Counted from the first letter of the stretch, positions 1 through 9,355 are shown. The stretch: 64,000 bases of DNA from Mesorhizobium sp. (GCA_004963905.1 SUGL01000028.1:1-64000); one strand, 5' to 3'. Numbers and translations are program-made. The notes: generated by a model from the sequence alone, not told the origin.

Positions 1-318
1 CCCGAACGGTTCCGACTCGACCCGGTCCATCAAATGCCGGGACTAAACACCTAGGATCCATGCCGTAACCTTAAAGCGTTGCAACAGTTCAGAATTCTGC
101 CTCGCTGCGCCCTTCGGCCAACGCCACGGCATGGATCCTCGGGTCAAGCCCGAGGATGACGAAATGCTGGCGGAGCCGGAGAGCCAAGTGCGCGTACGTC
201 GGCGGGCCCCTCCTGGTCTGCCCGTCATCGCAGCAGCTGCGCTGCAGCTTCGGAGGGTTGACCGGCCATCTCCCACGCGGGGGAAGATTGCGCTCCGCCG
301 CCGTCGCTCACACCCCCC
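1..318. repeat. Intergenic left edge with palindromic 'ggatcc' repeat
   Basis: No convincing gene. Positions 1-46 or 1-54 could hold the last codons of a gene entering from the left, but too little is present to tell. Positions about 50-160 carry a palindromic element whose two arms read ggatccatgccgt and acggcatggatcc, followed by gggtcaagcccgaggatgacg. The same element recurs at about 35790-35905, and a diverged copy lies at about 49205-49412. Confidence 0.6.
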
Positions 319-2394
319 TTACGACAGAAAATAGTCGCGGCTGGTCGGGATCGGATTCGGCTTGAACCAGCGCGCCTGCCAGTCGGCCGTGGTCCTCAGG
401 AACCCGCCCGAATTGGCGACCGGCGGCTTGCCCGTTTCGATCAATGATTTGCGCAGCCTGTCCGAGAGTTTCGCCCGCATCAGATAGTGATCGTAGACAT
501 CCAGGACGTGGACCGCATAGGCAATCGCAAGCGGCTTGTTGCCACGAATGACAAGCAGGTTCTCGTCGTTCTGGTAGGAGGCCTTGTAGCCGAAGTTGTG
601 GCTGCCGGTGATCACCGTGCAACCCTGGGCGTCCAGCGGATCTATGACGATGATCTTGTCGTGGATGATGGCATGGCCAGCCGAGAGGAGTTCCGGCCGC
701 AAGTCCCCGGTCTGCATTGTGACAGCGGCGGCGCGGATGACCGCGATGCGGCTGGCATCGCCTCCCGGCCACCAGACGGCCGGCTGCGGCAGTTTCTTCG
801 TCGTTCCATCGGGCGCCGTGTAGGTTGTGGGCTCGCCGGCCTTGGCCCGCGGCGGCAGGGCCTTCGGGTCGCTCACTGCCCCCTGGACCAGGAGTTCCGG
901 GCGCTCGGCAGCAAGCTTCGCCGCCTCGCCGATGATGTTCTGGACGCCGTTGTAGCCGGGCAGGAAAGCCAGGAACAAGATCGCGTGGTTGGCATGCTCC
1001 ATCAGCGAGTAGACCCGGCTGAGATCGACGGGCGTCGGTGAATCGGCGTTCTTCGTCTTCGCCTTGGTGTTCGGCGAGAACAGGACTTCCACGCTGGCGC
1101 CGCCGGCGAGAGTATCTGGTTTGGCCGGCGTTGCGTTCGCGGCGCGGAGCGCGGCTCCCTGCACGCCGCTGTTCTTTTCGAAGCCCGTCAGCGGCTTTTT
1201 CTTGTAGGTGATAGTCAGCTCCTGGCCGACCGGCTGCGGATCATCGAGCAGGCGCTTCCAATAGGCCAGATATTGTGCGGCTACCTGCTTGTCGTCGATG
1301 ATGATCGCGTTGTTGGACTGCGTGCACAGGCCGGTTTCGGTCCAGTTCGTGCTGCCGGTCAGGACGGACTTCGCAACGCCGTTCTCGACATAGACGGCGA
1401 ATTTGTTGTGGCCGATATGCGCCGTGTTGTTGAAGAGCCTGTCCTGCACATTGGCGGCCGAGGCCCCGTGCAGGCCGGCGCGCGCCGCTTGGTTCTCGGT
1501 ATCCCAGACGACAGGCTGCTTCTGCTCGGGCGGCGTCTTCGGCGGGTTCGGGTCAGTGGAGCCCGCCGTCGACAGGATAACATGTGCCTTGCCTGCCTTG
1601 GTCAGCTTCGTCAGGCGTTCGATGAGTTCCGGGTCATGCAACTCATAAAGAGCCATGAAGAGTTCGGCGCCCTTCTTCTTTTCGGCGCGATCGATCATCG
1701 ACAGGAGGAACCCCAGCACATCGGCGGTGAGAAAGGTCCTGATCTCGTCGTCCTTGATCGGGATGTGCTTCAGCAGTGTCTTCAACAGGCCGGGCGTGAT
1801 CTTGGTGGTCGGGCCGGCGGCAACGTTCTTGGGCTTGTTTCCCTGGACCGCCTCCAGCTGCTGCAGGAGATTTTGGGTGGACAGTATGCCGTTCGTGTAG
1901 GTGGCCCGCACGCCGGCGTAGTCATGCGTGACGTCGATTGACAGCGTCTCGATGGGATCACCGACCTTGGCCAGTGGATGCTGCGGCCCCTGATAACGAG
2001 GTTTGCCGTTCTCGTCGAGAAAGAGCGCCGTCGGCGACGCAGGAAGCGCAGGACGCCCCGGGCCCGCCAGGCCCACGGGCATGATCTCGTAGTGGACCCT
2101 GAAGTCGATGGGGCGCACCTTGGCCGTGTCGCGCGAACGCCGCAGCGTCAGGTCGCGCCATTCATATTGCTGGATCGGCCAGACCGAGCTGTCCTGGTCC
2201 AGCCAATCCGGATTGGATTGATCGGTGAAACCGATCCACGTGGGCAGTATTCGGCGCTGCCCGGCGTCCGGACCCGTCTCATGTACGCGCGTGATCATGA
2301 AACCAACGCAATCGGCGATCGGCCCGTCGGCCTGCCACGATAGATAGGCGACCTCGCCGTTGCACCAAGCACTCGCCTTGATCAGCTTCCCCAT
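319..2394 (-). CDS. Phospholipase D-like (HKD) domain protein
   Basis: A 691-residue protein of the phospholipase D superfamily, which hydrolyses or transfers phosphodiester bonds (phospholipid or nucleic acid). Two HxK motifs are visible. The first is H329-N-K331, followed by a GSTNW segment but lacking the usual Asp of HxKx4D. The second is complete: H578-D-K580 with D585, followed by GSHNFG. The first ~130 residues look like a beta-sandwich-type domain. There is no signal peptide, so it is probably cytoplasmic. The ATG at 2394 is chosen over 2415 because GGAGGGG lies about 6 bases upstream. It diverges from the DUF3616/patatin pair. The substrate cannot be told from sequence; a nuclease is as possible as a lipase. 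Confidence 0.8.
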   Translation of the reverse strand: MGKLIKASAWCNGEVAYLSWQADGPIADCVGFMITRVHETGPDAGQRRILPTWIGFTDQSNPDWLDQDSSVWPIQQYEWRDLTLRRSRDTAKVRPIDFRVHYEIMPVGLAGPGRPALPASPTALFLDENGKPRYQGPQHPLAKVGDPIETLSIDVTHDYAGVRATYTNGILSTQNLLQQLEAVQGNKPKNVAAGPTTKITPGLLKTLLKHIPIKDDEIRTFLTADVLGFLLSMIDRAEKKKGAELFMALYELHDPELIERLTKLTKAGKAHVILSTAGSTDPNPPKTPPEQKQPVVWDTENQAARAGLHGASAANVQDRLFNNTAHIGHNKFAVYVENGVAKSVLTGSTNWTETGLCTQSNNAIIIDDKQVAAQYLAYWKRLLDDPQPVGQELTITYKKKPLTGFEKNSGVQGAALRAANATPAKPDTLAGGASVEVLFSPNTKAKTKNADSPTPVDLSRVYSLMEHANHAILFLAFLPGYNGVQNIIGEAAKLAAERPELLVQGAVSDPKALPPRAKAGEPTTYTAPDGTTKKLPQPAVWWPGGDASRIAVIRAAAVTMQTGDLRPELLSAGHAIIHDKIIVIDPLDAQGCTVITGSHNFGYKASYQNDENLLVIRGNKPLAIAYAVHVLDVYDHYLMRAKLSDRLRKSLIETGKPPVANSGGFLRTTADWQARWFKPNPIPTSRDYFLS

Positions 2395-2674
2395 GCCTCG
2401 CCCCTCCGATAGCAAGCAAACGATACTTCTCTACTTGCCTTGCACTCTCTTCGAACGCATAACTATTTCGCCGGCAAACAGCTCCAGCGCCTATCTCAAA
2501 CCCATCTCGTATGTAATACTTTGGTTTATTATGCTCGCAGATTTTCACGACAACAACATGTGATCCAGTTCACAGTTCCCTGATGAAATTTCGGCACCTT
2601 CGGCCTAACGTTCCGACGATTTGACCGCGCCGGAGCCAGGCGCAAGCCTGCGGATCCATTCGGAGACGACTGAT

Positions 2675-3637
2675 GTGACACCGTCGATCACGCAGCTTCA
2701 GCTCACACGCGAACTCACCTTCGACTACGCCGGCGCCCGCGACATCGACACGGTGATCGGCAACATCTCCGGCATTGCCGTCGAAGGCGGTTTCGCCTGG
2801 ACGGTCTCGGACGAGGGGCGGACCTTCGAGCGTCTTGCGGCCACCGATGGCGGCTTCGCGCTGGTCGAGCAATACGATCTCGACGATTTCTTTCCCGGCC
2901 TGCCCGAGGGCCATGAGGCGGACCTCGAATCCGTCGATGTCCTTGACGGCAGGCTGTGGCTCTGCGGCTCGCACTGCCGCGTGCGGCAGGAGCCTGAGGA
3001 GCCCGGCACGCTGGACCCCAACTTCAAGCGCCGCCCGAGCCGGCATCTGCTCGGCTCGATCGAGCTCGGCGGCTCGGGCAAGCCGAAGAAAGGCACCGGG
3101 CGAGCCCTGCCCTATACCGGCGACGGCAGCCTGCGGCGCCGGCTGCGCGACGATACGTTCCTCTCCAGCTTCCTCAACCTGCCGAGCAAGGAGAACGGGC
3201 TCGACATCGAAGGCGTCACCCTGTTGCCGAAGCGGCTGCTGCTCGGCCTGCGCGGCCCCGTCATCGACAGCCACGCGATCGTCGTCTCGCTGCCGCGCAA
3301 GGCCGCGTTGCTTCCCGACGACAAGCCGCATCTGCACATGCTCGACCTCGGCGGGCTCGGCGTGCGCGACCTCGCCCGTCGCGACGATCATGTGCTGGTG
3401 CTGGCCGGCCCGGTGACGGCCGCGGACGGGCCGTTCCGCATCCATCGCTGGCAGCCCTCCGGCGCCGGCCGGATCGAGACCGCCGATGTGCTTTACGAAT
3501 GGACGTCAAGTCATGAGCATCCGGAGGGCCTCTGCCCGTTTGCGCTCGATGGCCGGCCGGGTATGCTCGTCGCCTACGACACGCCGGACGGGCGCCGGCG
3601 CTCGGGCACCAAGGTGACCGTCGACTGGTTCGCATAA
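2675..3637 (+). CDS. DUF3616 domain protein
   Basis: About 320 residues resembling the DUF3616 family of predicted beta-propeller-like proteins of unknown function. Visible family-like features are ISGIAVEGGFAWTVSDEG near the N-terminus, the acidic segment EADLESVDV followed by LWLCGSHCRVR, and a C-terminal EGLCPF segment. There is no signal peptide or membrane segment. The GTG at 2675 has GGAG about 9 bases upstream; a TTG at 2621 would add 18 residues but lacks a ribosome-binding site. The patatin gene follows after 35 bases on the same strand, so the two are probably one operon. No function can be assigned. Confidence 0.7.
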   Translation: MTPSITQLQLTRELTFDYAGARDIDTVIGNISGIAVEGGFAWTVSDEGRTFERLAATDGGFALVEQYDLDDFFPGLPEGHEADLESVDVLDGRLWLCGSHCRVRQEPEEPGTLDPNFKRRPSRHLLGSIELGGSGKPKKGTGRALPYTGDGSLRRRLRDDTFLSSFLNLPSKENGLDIEGVTLLPKRLLLGLRGPVIDSHAIVVSLPRKAALLPDDKPHLHMLDLGGLGVRDLARRDDHVLVLAGPVTAADGPFRIHRWQPSGAGRIETADVLYEWTSSHEHPEGLCPFALDGRPGMLVAYDTPDGRRRSGTKVTVDWFA

Positions 3638-3672
3638 GCTCGCCGGCCGGCGAGCAGGCAGGGGGGACTACG

Positions 3673-4914
3673 ATGGGCCCGGATACGGTCGAGGTCTTAT
3701 CCGCGAACGGGGAGACGACAACCCGCCAGGGCCTCGGCCTCTGCCTCTCGGGCGGCGGCTACCGCGCCATGCTCTTCCATGCCGGCGTGCTCGCGCGGCT
3801 CAACGAGGCCGGGCTGCTCGGCAAGCTCGACATGGTGAGCTCGGTCTCCGGAGGATCGATCGCCGCCGGCCTGCTCGCCGTGATGTGGCCGAGACTGGGC
3901 GTCGGCGACGACGGTGTCGCGGCCAATTTCGATGTCTATCTCAACAAGATCCTCGCCTTCTCGGAAGTCTTCCTCGATTTCCCCTCGACCCTCAAGGGCA
4001 TCCTCAACCCGTTTTCCAGCGCCGCATACGAAGTTGCCGCCTGCTACGAGCGGCATCTGTTCGACGGATCGAGGCCGATGCTGAAGAGCCTGGTCGAGCG
4101 GCCATGGTTCGTGTTCTGCTCCAGCAATCTCGGCACCGGCTCGCTGTTTCGCATGTCGAACCGATACATCGCCGACTACCGGATCGGCATGGCCGAGGAT
4201 GCCGATCTTCCGGTCGCGACGGCGATCGCGGCGTCCTCGGCCTTTCCGCCGTTCCTGTCGCCGCTGCGACTGGGCCTCGTTCCATCCCAATGGGAAGACA
4301 AGAAGCTGGACCCCACGGTAGGACCACGGATCGGCAAGGCGCGCCGCGCCGTGCTCACCGATGGCGGCGTCTATGACAATCACGGCATCGAGCCGGCGCT
4401 GAAACGCTGCCGCTGGCTTTTGGTCAGCGACGCCGGCGCGCCGTGGAGCGAATCCAGACGCGGCTACTGGAACTGGTTCTCGCAGTTGAAGCGCGTGCTC
4501 GACACCACCGACAATCAGGTCCGCTCGCTCAGGCGGCGCGATCTCAGCGCCCGCTTCCAGGCGGCGAAGGACGCTGACGAAAAGGCTTCCCCCAACGATC
4601 GCACAAGGCTCGAGAACGCCGCCACCCGCGGCGTTTACTGGTCTATCGCCAGCAAGCCGGACGCGACCGAACCGACCTTCGTGCGGAGCGCGGCCACCGC
4701 GCCCGCCGATATCGGCACCTCGCTGCATTTCCTCGGGGCCAAGGAGACGGTCGACCTCGTCAACTGGGGCTATTGCGCCAGCGACCAGGCCCTGCGCGCC
4801 TGGTACGAGCCGGCGGTGGTCGCCGGCAAGGGCGTGCCGCTGGAAGCAGGCACGGTGAAGCCCGGCCGCTGCGCGGTAGTGTCGAAGACGCTGATGGGTG
4901 CTTTCAAGATTTGA
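3673..4914 (+). CDS. Patatin-like phospholipase family protein
   Basis: A 413-residue patatin-fold acyl hydrolase with a Ser-Asp dyad. The oxyanion-hole glycines appear as G27-G-G-Y-R-A32, the nucleophile elbow as S-V-S59-G-G, and the catalytic Asp in D230-G-G. The elbow has Ser where most patatins have the first Gly of GxSxG. Family members release fatty acids from membrane phospholipids. There is no export signal. A strong AGGGGGG ribosome-binding site precedes the ATG. It is probably co-transcribed with the DUF3616 gene, and the phospholipase D-like gene diverges from the pair. A housekeeping lipase or a toxin-like effector are both possible. Confidence 0.88.
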   Translation: MGPDTVEVLSANGETTTRQGLGLCLSGGGYRAMLFHAGVLARLNEAGLLGKLDMVSSVSGGSIAAGLLAVMWPRLGVGDDGVAANFDVYLNKILAFSEVFLDFPSTLKGILNPFSSAAYEVAACYERHLFDGSRPMLKSLVERPWFVFCSSNLGTGSLFRMSNRYIADYRIGMAEDADLPVATAIAASSAFPPFLSPLRLGLVPSQWEDKKLDPTVGPRIGKARRAVLTDGGVYDNHGIEPALKRCRWLLVSDAGAPWSESRRGYWNWFSQLKRVLDTTDNQVRSLRRRDLSARFQAAKDADEKASPNDRTRLENAATRGVYWSIASKPDATEPTFVRSAATAPADIGTSLHFLGAKETVDLVNWGYCASDQALRAWYEPAVVAGKGVPLEAGTVKPGRCAVVSKTLMGAFKI

Positions 4915-5248
4915 GGGGGCATTAGGCTTGGGTTCCTCGCCCCCATGAAATGGGGGAGAGGTGGCTCGGCGAAGCCGAGACGGAGAGGGGGAGCGCCCTA
5001 CGAAGGCCCCCTCTCCGTCCGCTTCGCGGACACCTCTCCCCCGCCTCCGGCGGGGGCGAGGAACCCCAGTCCGGACATGCTGGCGGGACAGCGCCCCCCT
5101 CTGGCCTGCCGGCTCCGGCCCCTCGCTGTCGCTCCGGGCGTTCGTCGTTCGCGAAGCCAAGCAATTGGCTTCGCGTCCGCTTCGCGGACCACTCCTCACC
5201 CCCCACAAGGGGGGAGATTGGCAGTTTCAACGACACGGAGCTCTCCCC
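4915..5248. repeat. Two intergenic palindromic repeats
   Basis: No gene. Positions 4928-5068 form a long imperfect palindrome whose arms read gttcctcgccccc and gggggcgaggaac; a near copy lies at 39966-40098. Positions about 5078-5228 hold a second repeat family marked by ggcgggacagcgcccccctc and cacaaggggggagattgg, which recurs at least eight more times in the window. Open reading frames across the region come from the repeats. Confidence 0.75.
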
Positions 5249-6274
5249 ATGAAAGCCGAGCGCCGTCCACTGCCGTGGCAGCCGGTCCTGCCCGTCCCTC
5301 CCTGGCCCAGGCAACGGCCGCGGGTTTCCTTCATCGTCTGCACGCGCGACCGCCTTGGCGTGCTCGAACTTTGCATCGGCTCGATCCGCGCCGCCTGCCG
5401 CGCGCACCCCGGCTTCGCCGCCGAGCTGGTGGTGGTCGACAACGGCTCGAGCGACGGCACGGCCGAATATCTCTCGCGAATCGCCGCGACCTTCGACATC
5501 GCGCTGACCGCGATTCGCGAGCCGCGTCCCGGACTGGCGGCGGCGCGCAATGCGGGGCTCGCCCGGGCGCGCGGACGGGTGCTGGTCTTCGTCGACGACG
5601 ATTGCAGGCTCGACCGCAACTACCTCGTCGACCTCGAGCGGCACTATGCGAGCGGCGAGAAATGGCTGATCCGCGGCGGCCGCGTCGAGATCGGCGACGC
5701 GCGCGACCTGCCCTTCACCATCAAGCGCTGCGAGGAGCGCCAGCGGCTGACGCCGGCCGTCCATCCGGGCGGCTTCGTGCTAGGCTGCAACATGACCATG
5801 CATCGCGACGTCGCCGCCCGCATCGGCCCCTTCGACGAACGTCTCGGCGCCGGCGGGGCGCTGCGCTCGGCCGAGGACACGGATTATCTGGTGCGCGCCA
5901 TGCTCGCCGGCATGGCGGTGGAATATGTGCCCGACATGACGATCTTCCACCATCACGGAAGGCGAGACCGCAAGTCGATCGACCGGCTGCACCGCGACTA
6001 TCATTTCGGCAATGGCGCGCTCTGTCTCAAGCATCTGCGCCGTGCGCCCTGGCTGCTTCGCCACTTCTACTGGGCGATGCGGTCGGCCATGCGCGAGCTG
6101 ATCGGCGGCCCGCGCTTCGACCAGGAGCTCAGGCTATCGCACTGGCCGATCGTGCTGATGAACCTCGCGGGCGCGGCGAAGTTCATGGCCCTCGTGCTGG
6201 CCAGGCGGCCGGATCGGCAGCCGCAACCGGCCCAGGAAACCACCGAGGCCAAGGCAGAGGCCGGCGCACGATGA
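5249..6274 (+). CDS. Family 2 glycosyltransferase
   Basis: A 341-residue GT2 (GT-A fold) enzyme that transfers a sugar from a nucleotide-sugar donor. The N-terminal nucleotide-binding stretch reads SFIVCTRDRLGVLELC, followed by VVVDNGSSDGTAEY. The metal-binding DXD-type motif is D116-D-D118 in FVDDDCRLDRN. A later AEDTDYLVRAM segment fits the acceptor-side motif. The ATG at 5249 has GGAG 8 bases upstream; the in-frame sequence before it is intergenic repeat. Its stop overlaps the start of the ABC exporter by 4 bases, which implies coupled translation and suggests that it builds the glycan or glycolipid the exporter moves. Donor and acceptor are unknown. Confidence 0.85.
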   Translation: MKAERRPLPWQPVLPVPPWPRQRPRVSFIVCTRDRLGVLELCIGSIRAACRAHPGFAAELVVVDNGSSDGTAEYLSRIAATFDIALTAIREPRPGLAAARNAGLARARGRVLVFVDDDCRLDRNYLVDLERHYASGEKWLIRGGRVEIGDARDLPFTIKRCEERQRLTPAVHPGGFVLGCNMTMHRDVAARIGPFDERLGAGGALRSAEDTDYLVRAMLAGMAVEYVPDMTIFHHHGRRDRKSIDRLHRDYHFGNGALCLKHLRRAPWLLRHFYWAMRSAMRELIGGPRFDQELRLSHWPIVLMNLAGAAKFMALVLARRPDRQPQPAQETTEAKAEAGAR

Positions 6275-8064
6275 GCGGGCGCAAGATGAGCGGGCGCAAG
6301 ATGCTGGGGCTGTCGATGCTGCGACAGGCGCTCGACCGCCGCCAGCTCGGCCTGCTGCCCGTCGTCGTCGCGCTCGGGCTGGCCGGTGCCGCGCTCGAAG
6401 GGTTCGGCATCGGGCTGATCATCCCGCTGCTCGGCATCATCATGGGGCATGGCGAGGCGACCGGCATGGCGGGCCTCTCCGCCCTTCTGCAGAAGGTCGG
6501 CGCTGGTCTTGGCGAGCGCGAGCGGCTGATCGCGATTTCGGCCGCGATCCTCGGCTCGATCCTGCTGAAAAACCTGCTCGCTTTCGCCAATTCGGTGCTC
6601 ACCGCGCATATCTACGGCAAGGCCGGCCAGGCGATCCGCGGCGCGCTGGCCAAGCGGCTGCTCGAGGTCGGCTATCCGTTCTTCCTGAAGGAGAGTCCAG
6701 GGCGGCTGCTCAACATCATCTCCAGCGAATCCTGGCGCGCCTCGGACGCCATCCAGGGGATGCTCGGCGCCATCGTCAGCGCCTCGGCGGCACTCATCCT
6801 GCTCGCCTTCCTGCTGCTGCTCTCCTGGCAGATGACGCTCCTGGTGATGCTCGGGCTGGCGCTCGTCCAGGCGGCGCATATGGCGCTGTCGGCGCATCTC
6901 AGAACACCAAGCCGCAGCGTTTCGGCGCGCAATAGCGCCTTGGCCTCGCAGATGCTGCATCTCGTCCACGCCGGCCGCCTGATCCGCATCTTCGGCCAGG
7001 AGGAGCGCGAGAAGGCGGCGTTCGACAGGGCGTCCGACAGCGTGCGGCGCGCGGCCTTCCTGCTTGCCAGCCGCCAGGGCGCGCTGGCGCCGCTGACGGA
7101 AGTGCTGCACGCCATGCTGTTCCTGGCAGTGGTGATCGGCGCCTGGCTTGCGGGCTTGAGCTTCCCGCTGGTCGCGGCCTTCCTCATCCTGCTCTACCGC
7201 CTGCAGCCGCACGTGCGAGCCCTGCAAATGATCTGGAGCCAGTTGCAGGGGCTTTCGGGCTCGCTGGAAGAAGTGACCTGGCTGCTCGACCCCGAAGGCA
7301 AGCCCGCCCCGCCGCAAGGCAGTCGTGCGTTCACGGGCCTCGGCGACAAGATCGCCTTCGAGGGCGTCAGCTTCAGCTACGCCAATGAGGAGCAGCGCGC
7401 GGCGGTGCTGCATGCCGCGAGCTTCGATATCGTCCGTGGCCGCTCGACGGCGCTGATCGGCCGCTCCGGCGCAGGCAAGACGACGATCGTCAACCTGCTC
7501 TGTCGCTTCGTCGAGCCGGACGGCGGCAAGATCCTGGTCGACGGCACGGAGCTCGGCGAGATCGACCCGGCCGAATGGCGGGCCCACATCGCTCTCGCCA
7601 GCCAGGAACTGGAGCTGGTGGACGGCACCATCCTCGACAACATCACCTACGGCAAGGACACGGCCAGCGCGGAAGAGGCTGGCCGCGCGGCCATGCTTGC
7701 CGAGGCGCACGACTTCATACAAAGGCTGCCGCAGGGCTACCTGACCGTCGTCGGCTATCGCGGCGTCAATCTGTCGGCCGGGCAAAGGCAGCGCATCGCG
7801 CTCGCCCGCGCGCTGCTGCGCGACCCGGATATCCTCATCCTCGACGAGGCCACCAACGCGGTGGACGGGCTGTCGGAAGCGGCGATCGTAGAAACGCTAA
7901 AATCGCGCGCCGGCCGCCGCACGACCATCGTCATCAGCCACCACCACTCGACGATCTCGTTCTGCGACGACCTGGTGATTTTGGAGCATGGACGGGTGCG
8001 CAAGCAGGCGCCGTTTGCCGAACTCGCGGCGCGCAGCATGGATGAATTGTATCAGCCGGAGTGA
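6271..8064 (+). CDS. ABC transporter, fused permease and ATPase (exporter type)
   Basis: A 597-residue half-transporter of the MsbA/lipid-exporter class. The N-terminal ~310 residues hold several hydrophobic membrane segments. The ATPase domain follows: Walker A G397-RSGAGKTT405, signature LSAGQ at 501-505, Walker B with D525-E526. It should dimerise and drive export. It overlaps the upstream glycosyltransferase by ATGA and probably exports that enzyme's product. The 5' end has a tandem 15-base duplication encoding MSGRK twice, so ATGs at 6271, 6286 and 6301 are all possible starts; 6271 is chosen for the overlap. The substrate is not predictable, but polysaccharide or glycolipid fits. Confidence 0.88.
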   Translation: MSGRKMSGRKMLGLSMLRQALDRRQLGLLPVVVALGLAGAALEGFGIGLIIPLLGIIMGHGEATGMAGLSALLQKVGAGLGERERLIAISAAILGSILLKNLLAFANSVLTAHIYGKAGQAIRGALAKRLLEVGYPFFLKESPGRLLNIISSESWRASDAIQGMLGAIVSASAALILLAFLLLLSWQMTLLVMLGLALVQAAHMALSAHLRTPSRSVSARNSALASQMLHLVHAGRLIRIFGQEEREKAAFDRASDSVRRAAFLLASRQGALAPLTEVLHAMLFLAVVIGAWLAGLSFPLVAAFLILLYRLQPHVRALQMIWSQLQGLSGSLEEVTWLLDPEGKPAPPQGSRAFTGLGDKIAFEGVSFSYANEEQRAAVLHAASFDIVRGRSTALIGRSGAGKTTIVNLLCRFVEPDGGKILVDGTELGEIDPAEWRAHIALASQELELVDGTILDNITYGKDTASAEEAGRAAMLAEAHDFIQRLPQGYLTVVGYRGVNLSAGQRQRIALARALLRDPDILILDEATNAVDGLSEAAIVETLKSRAGRRTTIVISHHHSTISFCDDLVILEHGRVRKQAPFAELAARSMDELYQPE

Positions 8065-8096
8065 GGGATTTGCGGGGCGCGCTGCCCTGAGAGGCT

Positions 8097-8148
8097 GGCG
8101 GGACAGCACCCCCTCTGCCCTGCCGGGCAGAGGGGGTGCTGTCCCGCC
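8097..8148. terminator. Perfect 24-bp stem hairpin between convergent genes
   Basis: Positions 8097-8120 and 8125-8148 are exact reverse complements around a tgcc loop. The hairpin sits between the convergent exporter (stop 8064) and minE (stop 8164), so it could terminate both. There is no U-run. Its arms match the start of the ggcgggacagc repeat family, so it looks like a collapsed copy of that repeat. Confidence 0.65.
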
Positions 8149-8163
8149 GACGTCAGGTCATAT

Positions 8164-8436
8164 TCACCCAGCCATCGCCAGCGGCACGGCGCTCTTGTTG
8201 GGGATCTGGATGTCGATTTCCAGCGTCGACATGGTAGCACCCCGGTCCATCGAGACCTGGAGGTAGTCCTGGTCGATCTGCACGTGCTTGGCGATGACCG
8301 CCATGATCTCCTCGCGCAGGATGGAGACCAGGTCTGGCTGGCCGCGGCTCTGGCGCTCATAGGCGAGCAGCAGCTGCAGCCGCTCGCGCGCCACCGGGGC
8401 GCTGGTGCGCCGCTTGAAGAGGTCGAGGATGCTCAT
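8164..8436 (-). CDS. minE: Cell division topological specificity factor MinE
   Basis: A 90-residue MinE. It binds MinD at the membrane, stimulates its ATPase and drives the oscillation that keeps MinC away from mid-cell. The N-terminus MSILDLFKRR forms the membrane-targeting/anti-MinCD segment, followed by ARERLQLLLAYER and a dimerising C-terminal half (EIMAVIAKHV onward). Length matches the family. The start overlaps the minD stop by 4 bases (ATGA). It is the last gene of minCDE. Confidence 0.96.
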   Translation of the reverse strand: MSILDLFKRRTSAPVARERLQLLLAYERQSRGQPDLVSILREEIMAVIAKHVQIDQDYLQVSMDRGATMSTLEIDIQIPNKSAVPLAMAG

Positions 8437-9248
8437 GCCGCCCTCCTTCCGAGAAGCCGGTCGAGGAAGCCCTTGCGTTCGAAGGGGACGACCACCGGCA
8501 GGTCCTCGCCTTCCAGGCGTCTTGCCGCTTCGAGATAGGCCTTGGCGGCGGAATTGATCGGCTCGCTGAGCGTCACCGGCGAGCCGAGGTTCGAGGCCCG
8601 CAGCACATCCTGGCTTTCCGGGATGATGCCGAGCAGCGGCGTCGACAGGATCTCCAGCACGTCGTCGATCGACAGCATCTCGCCGCGCGACGCGCGGGCG
8701 GCATCGTAACGGGTCACAAGCACGTGCTTCTGGATCAGCTCGCCCTGCTCGGCCTTCATGGTGCGGGCGTCGAGCAGGCCGATGATGCGGTCGGAGTCGC
8801 GCACCGAACTCACTTCCGGGTTGGTGACGATGACCGCTTCGTCGGCGAAGCGCATGGCGAGCTGGGCGCCGCGTTCGATGCCGGCCGGGCTGTCGCAGAA
8901 GACATAGTCGAAGACCGAGCGCAGCCGCGCGATGACTTCGGCCACGCCCTCTTCCGTCAGCGCATCCTTGTCGCGCGTCTGCGATGCAGGCAGCAGGTAA
9001 AGCGTCTCCAGCCGCTTGTCGCGGATCAGCGCCTGCGAAAGCTTCGCGGTGCCCTGGATGACGTTGACGAGATCGAACACCACGCGGCGTTCGGCGCCCA
9101 TGATGAGGTCGAGGTTGCGCAAGCCGACATCGAAATCGACCAGCGCCACCTTCTTGCCGGTCTTGGCCACGGCAGCGCCGAGCGCGGCCGTCGAGGTCGT
9201 CTTGCCGACGCCCCCCTTGCCCGAAGTGACCACGACTACCTTGCCCAT
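8433..9248 (-). CDS. minD: Septum site-determining ATPase MinD
   Basis: A 271-residue ParA/MinD-family ATPase that recruits MinC to the membrane. The deviant Walker A is G10-KGGVGKTT18, with the signature Lys at 11. Further features are DFDVGLRNLDLIMG and a C-terminal amphipathic helix (FLDRLLGRR) for membrane binding. The ATG at 9248 is preferred over 9263 because GGAGG lies about 8 bases upstream. It follows minC after a 107-base gap that contains a small inverted repeat (ccgtgccaggcacgg), and it overlaps minE. Confidence 0.97.
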   Translation of the reverse strand: MGKVVVVTSGKGGVGKTTSTAALGAAVAKTGKKVALVDFDVGLRNLDLIMGAERRVVFDLVNVIQGTAKLSQALIRDKRLETLYLLPASQTRDKDALTEEGVAEVIARLRSVFDYVFCDSPAGIERGAQLAMRFADEAVIVTNPEVSSVRDSDRIIGLLDARTMKAEQGELIQKHVLVTRYDAARASRGEMLSIDDVLEILSTPLLGIIPESQDVLRASNLGSPVTLSEPINSAAKAYLEAARRLEGEDLPVVVPFERKGFLDRLLGRRAA

Positions 9249-9355
9249 ATATCCAGCCTCCATTGGCGGTTTTTATTCTCTGGCCGTGCCAGGCACGGCG
9301 GACTCGTTAACAACTTTGGCACGCGAAACCGGTCCGAAGCTTGCGGGCCAAAAAC

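Noticed and set aside
3697..5208. Long minus-strand reading frame (about 500 codons) opposite the patatin gene
   Set aside because: It is antisense to a clear patatin with catalytic motifs, has Arg/Gly-rich composition and runs into a repeat; a GC-rich shadow frame.
4945..6270. Long N-terminal extension in frame with the ABC exporter
   Set aside because: It covers a repeat and the glycosyltransferase in another frame; the ATGA overlap at 6271 gives a proper start.
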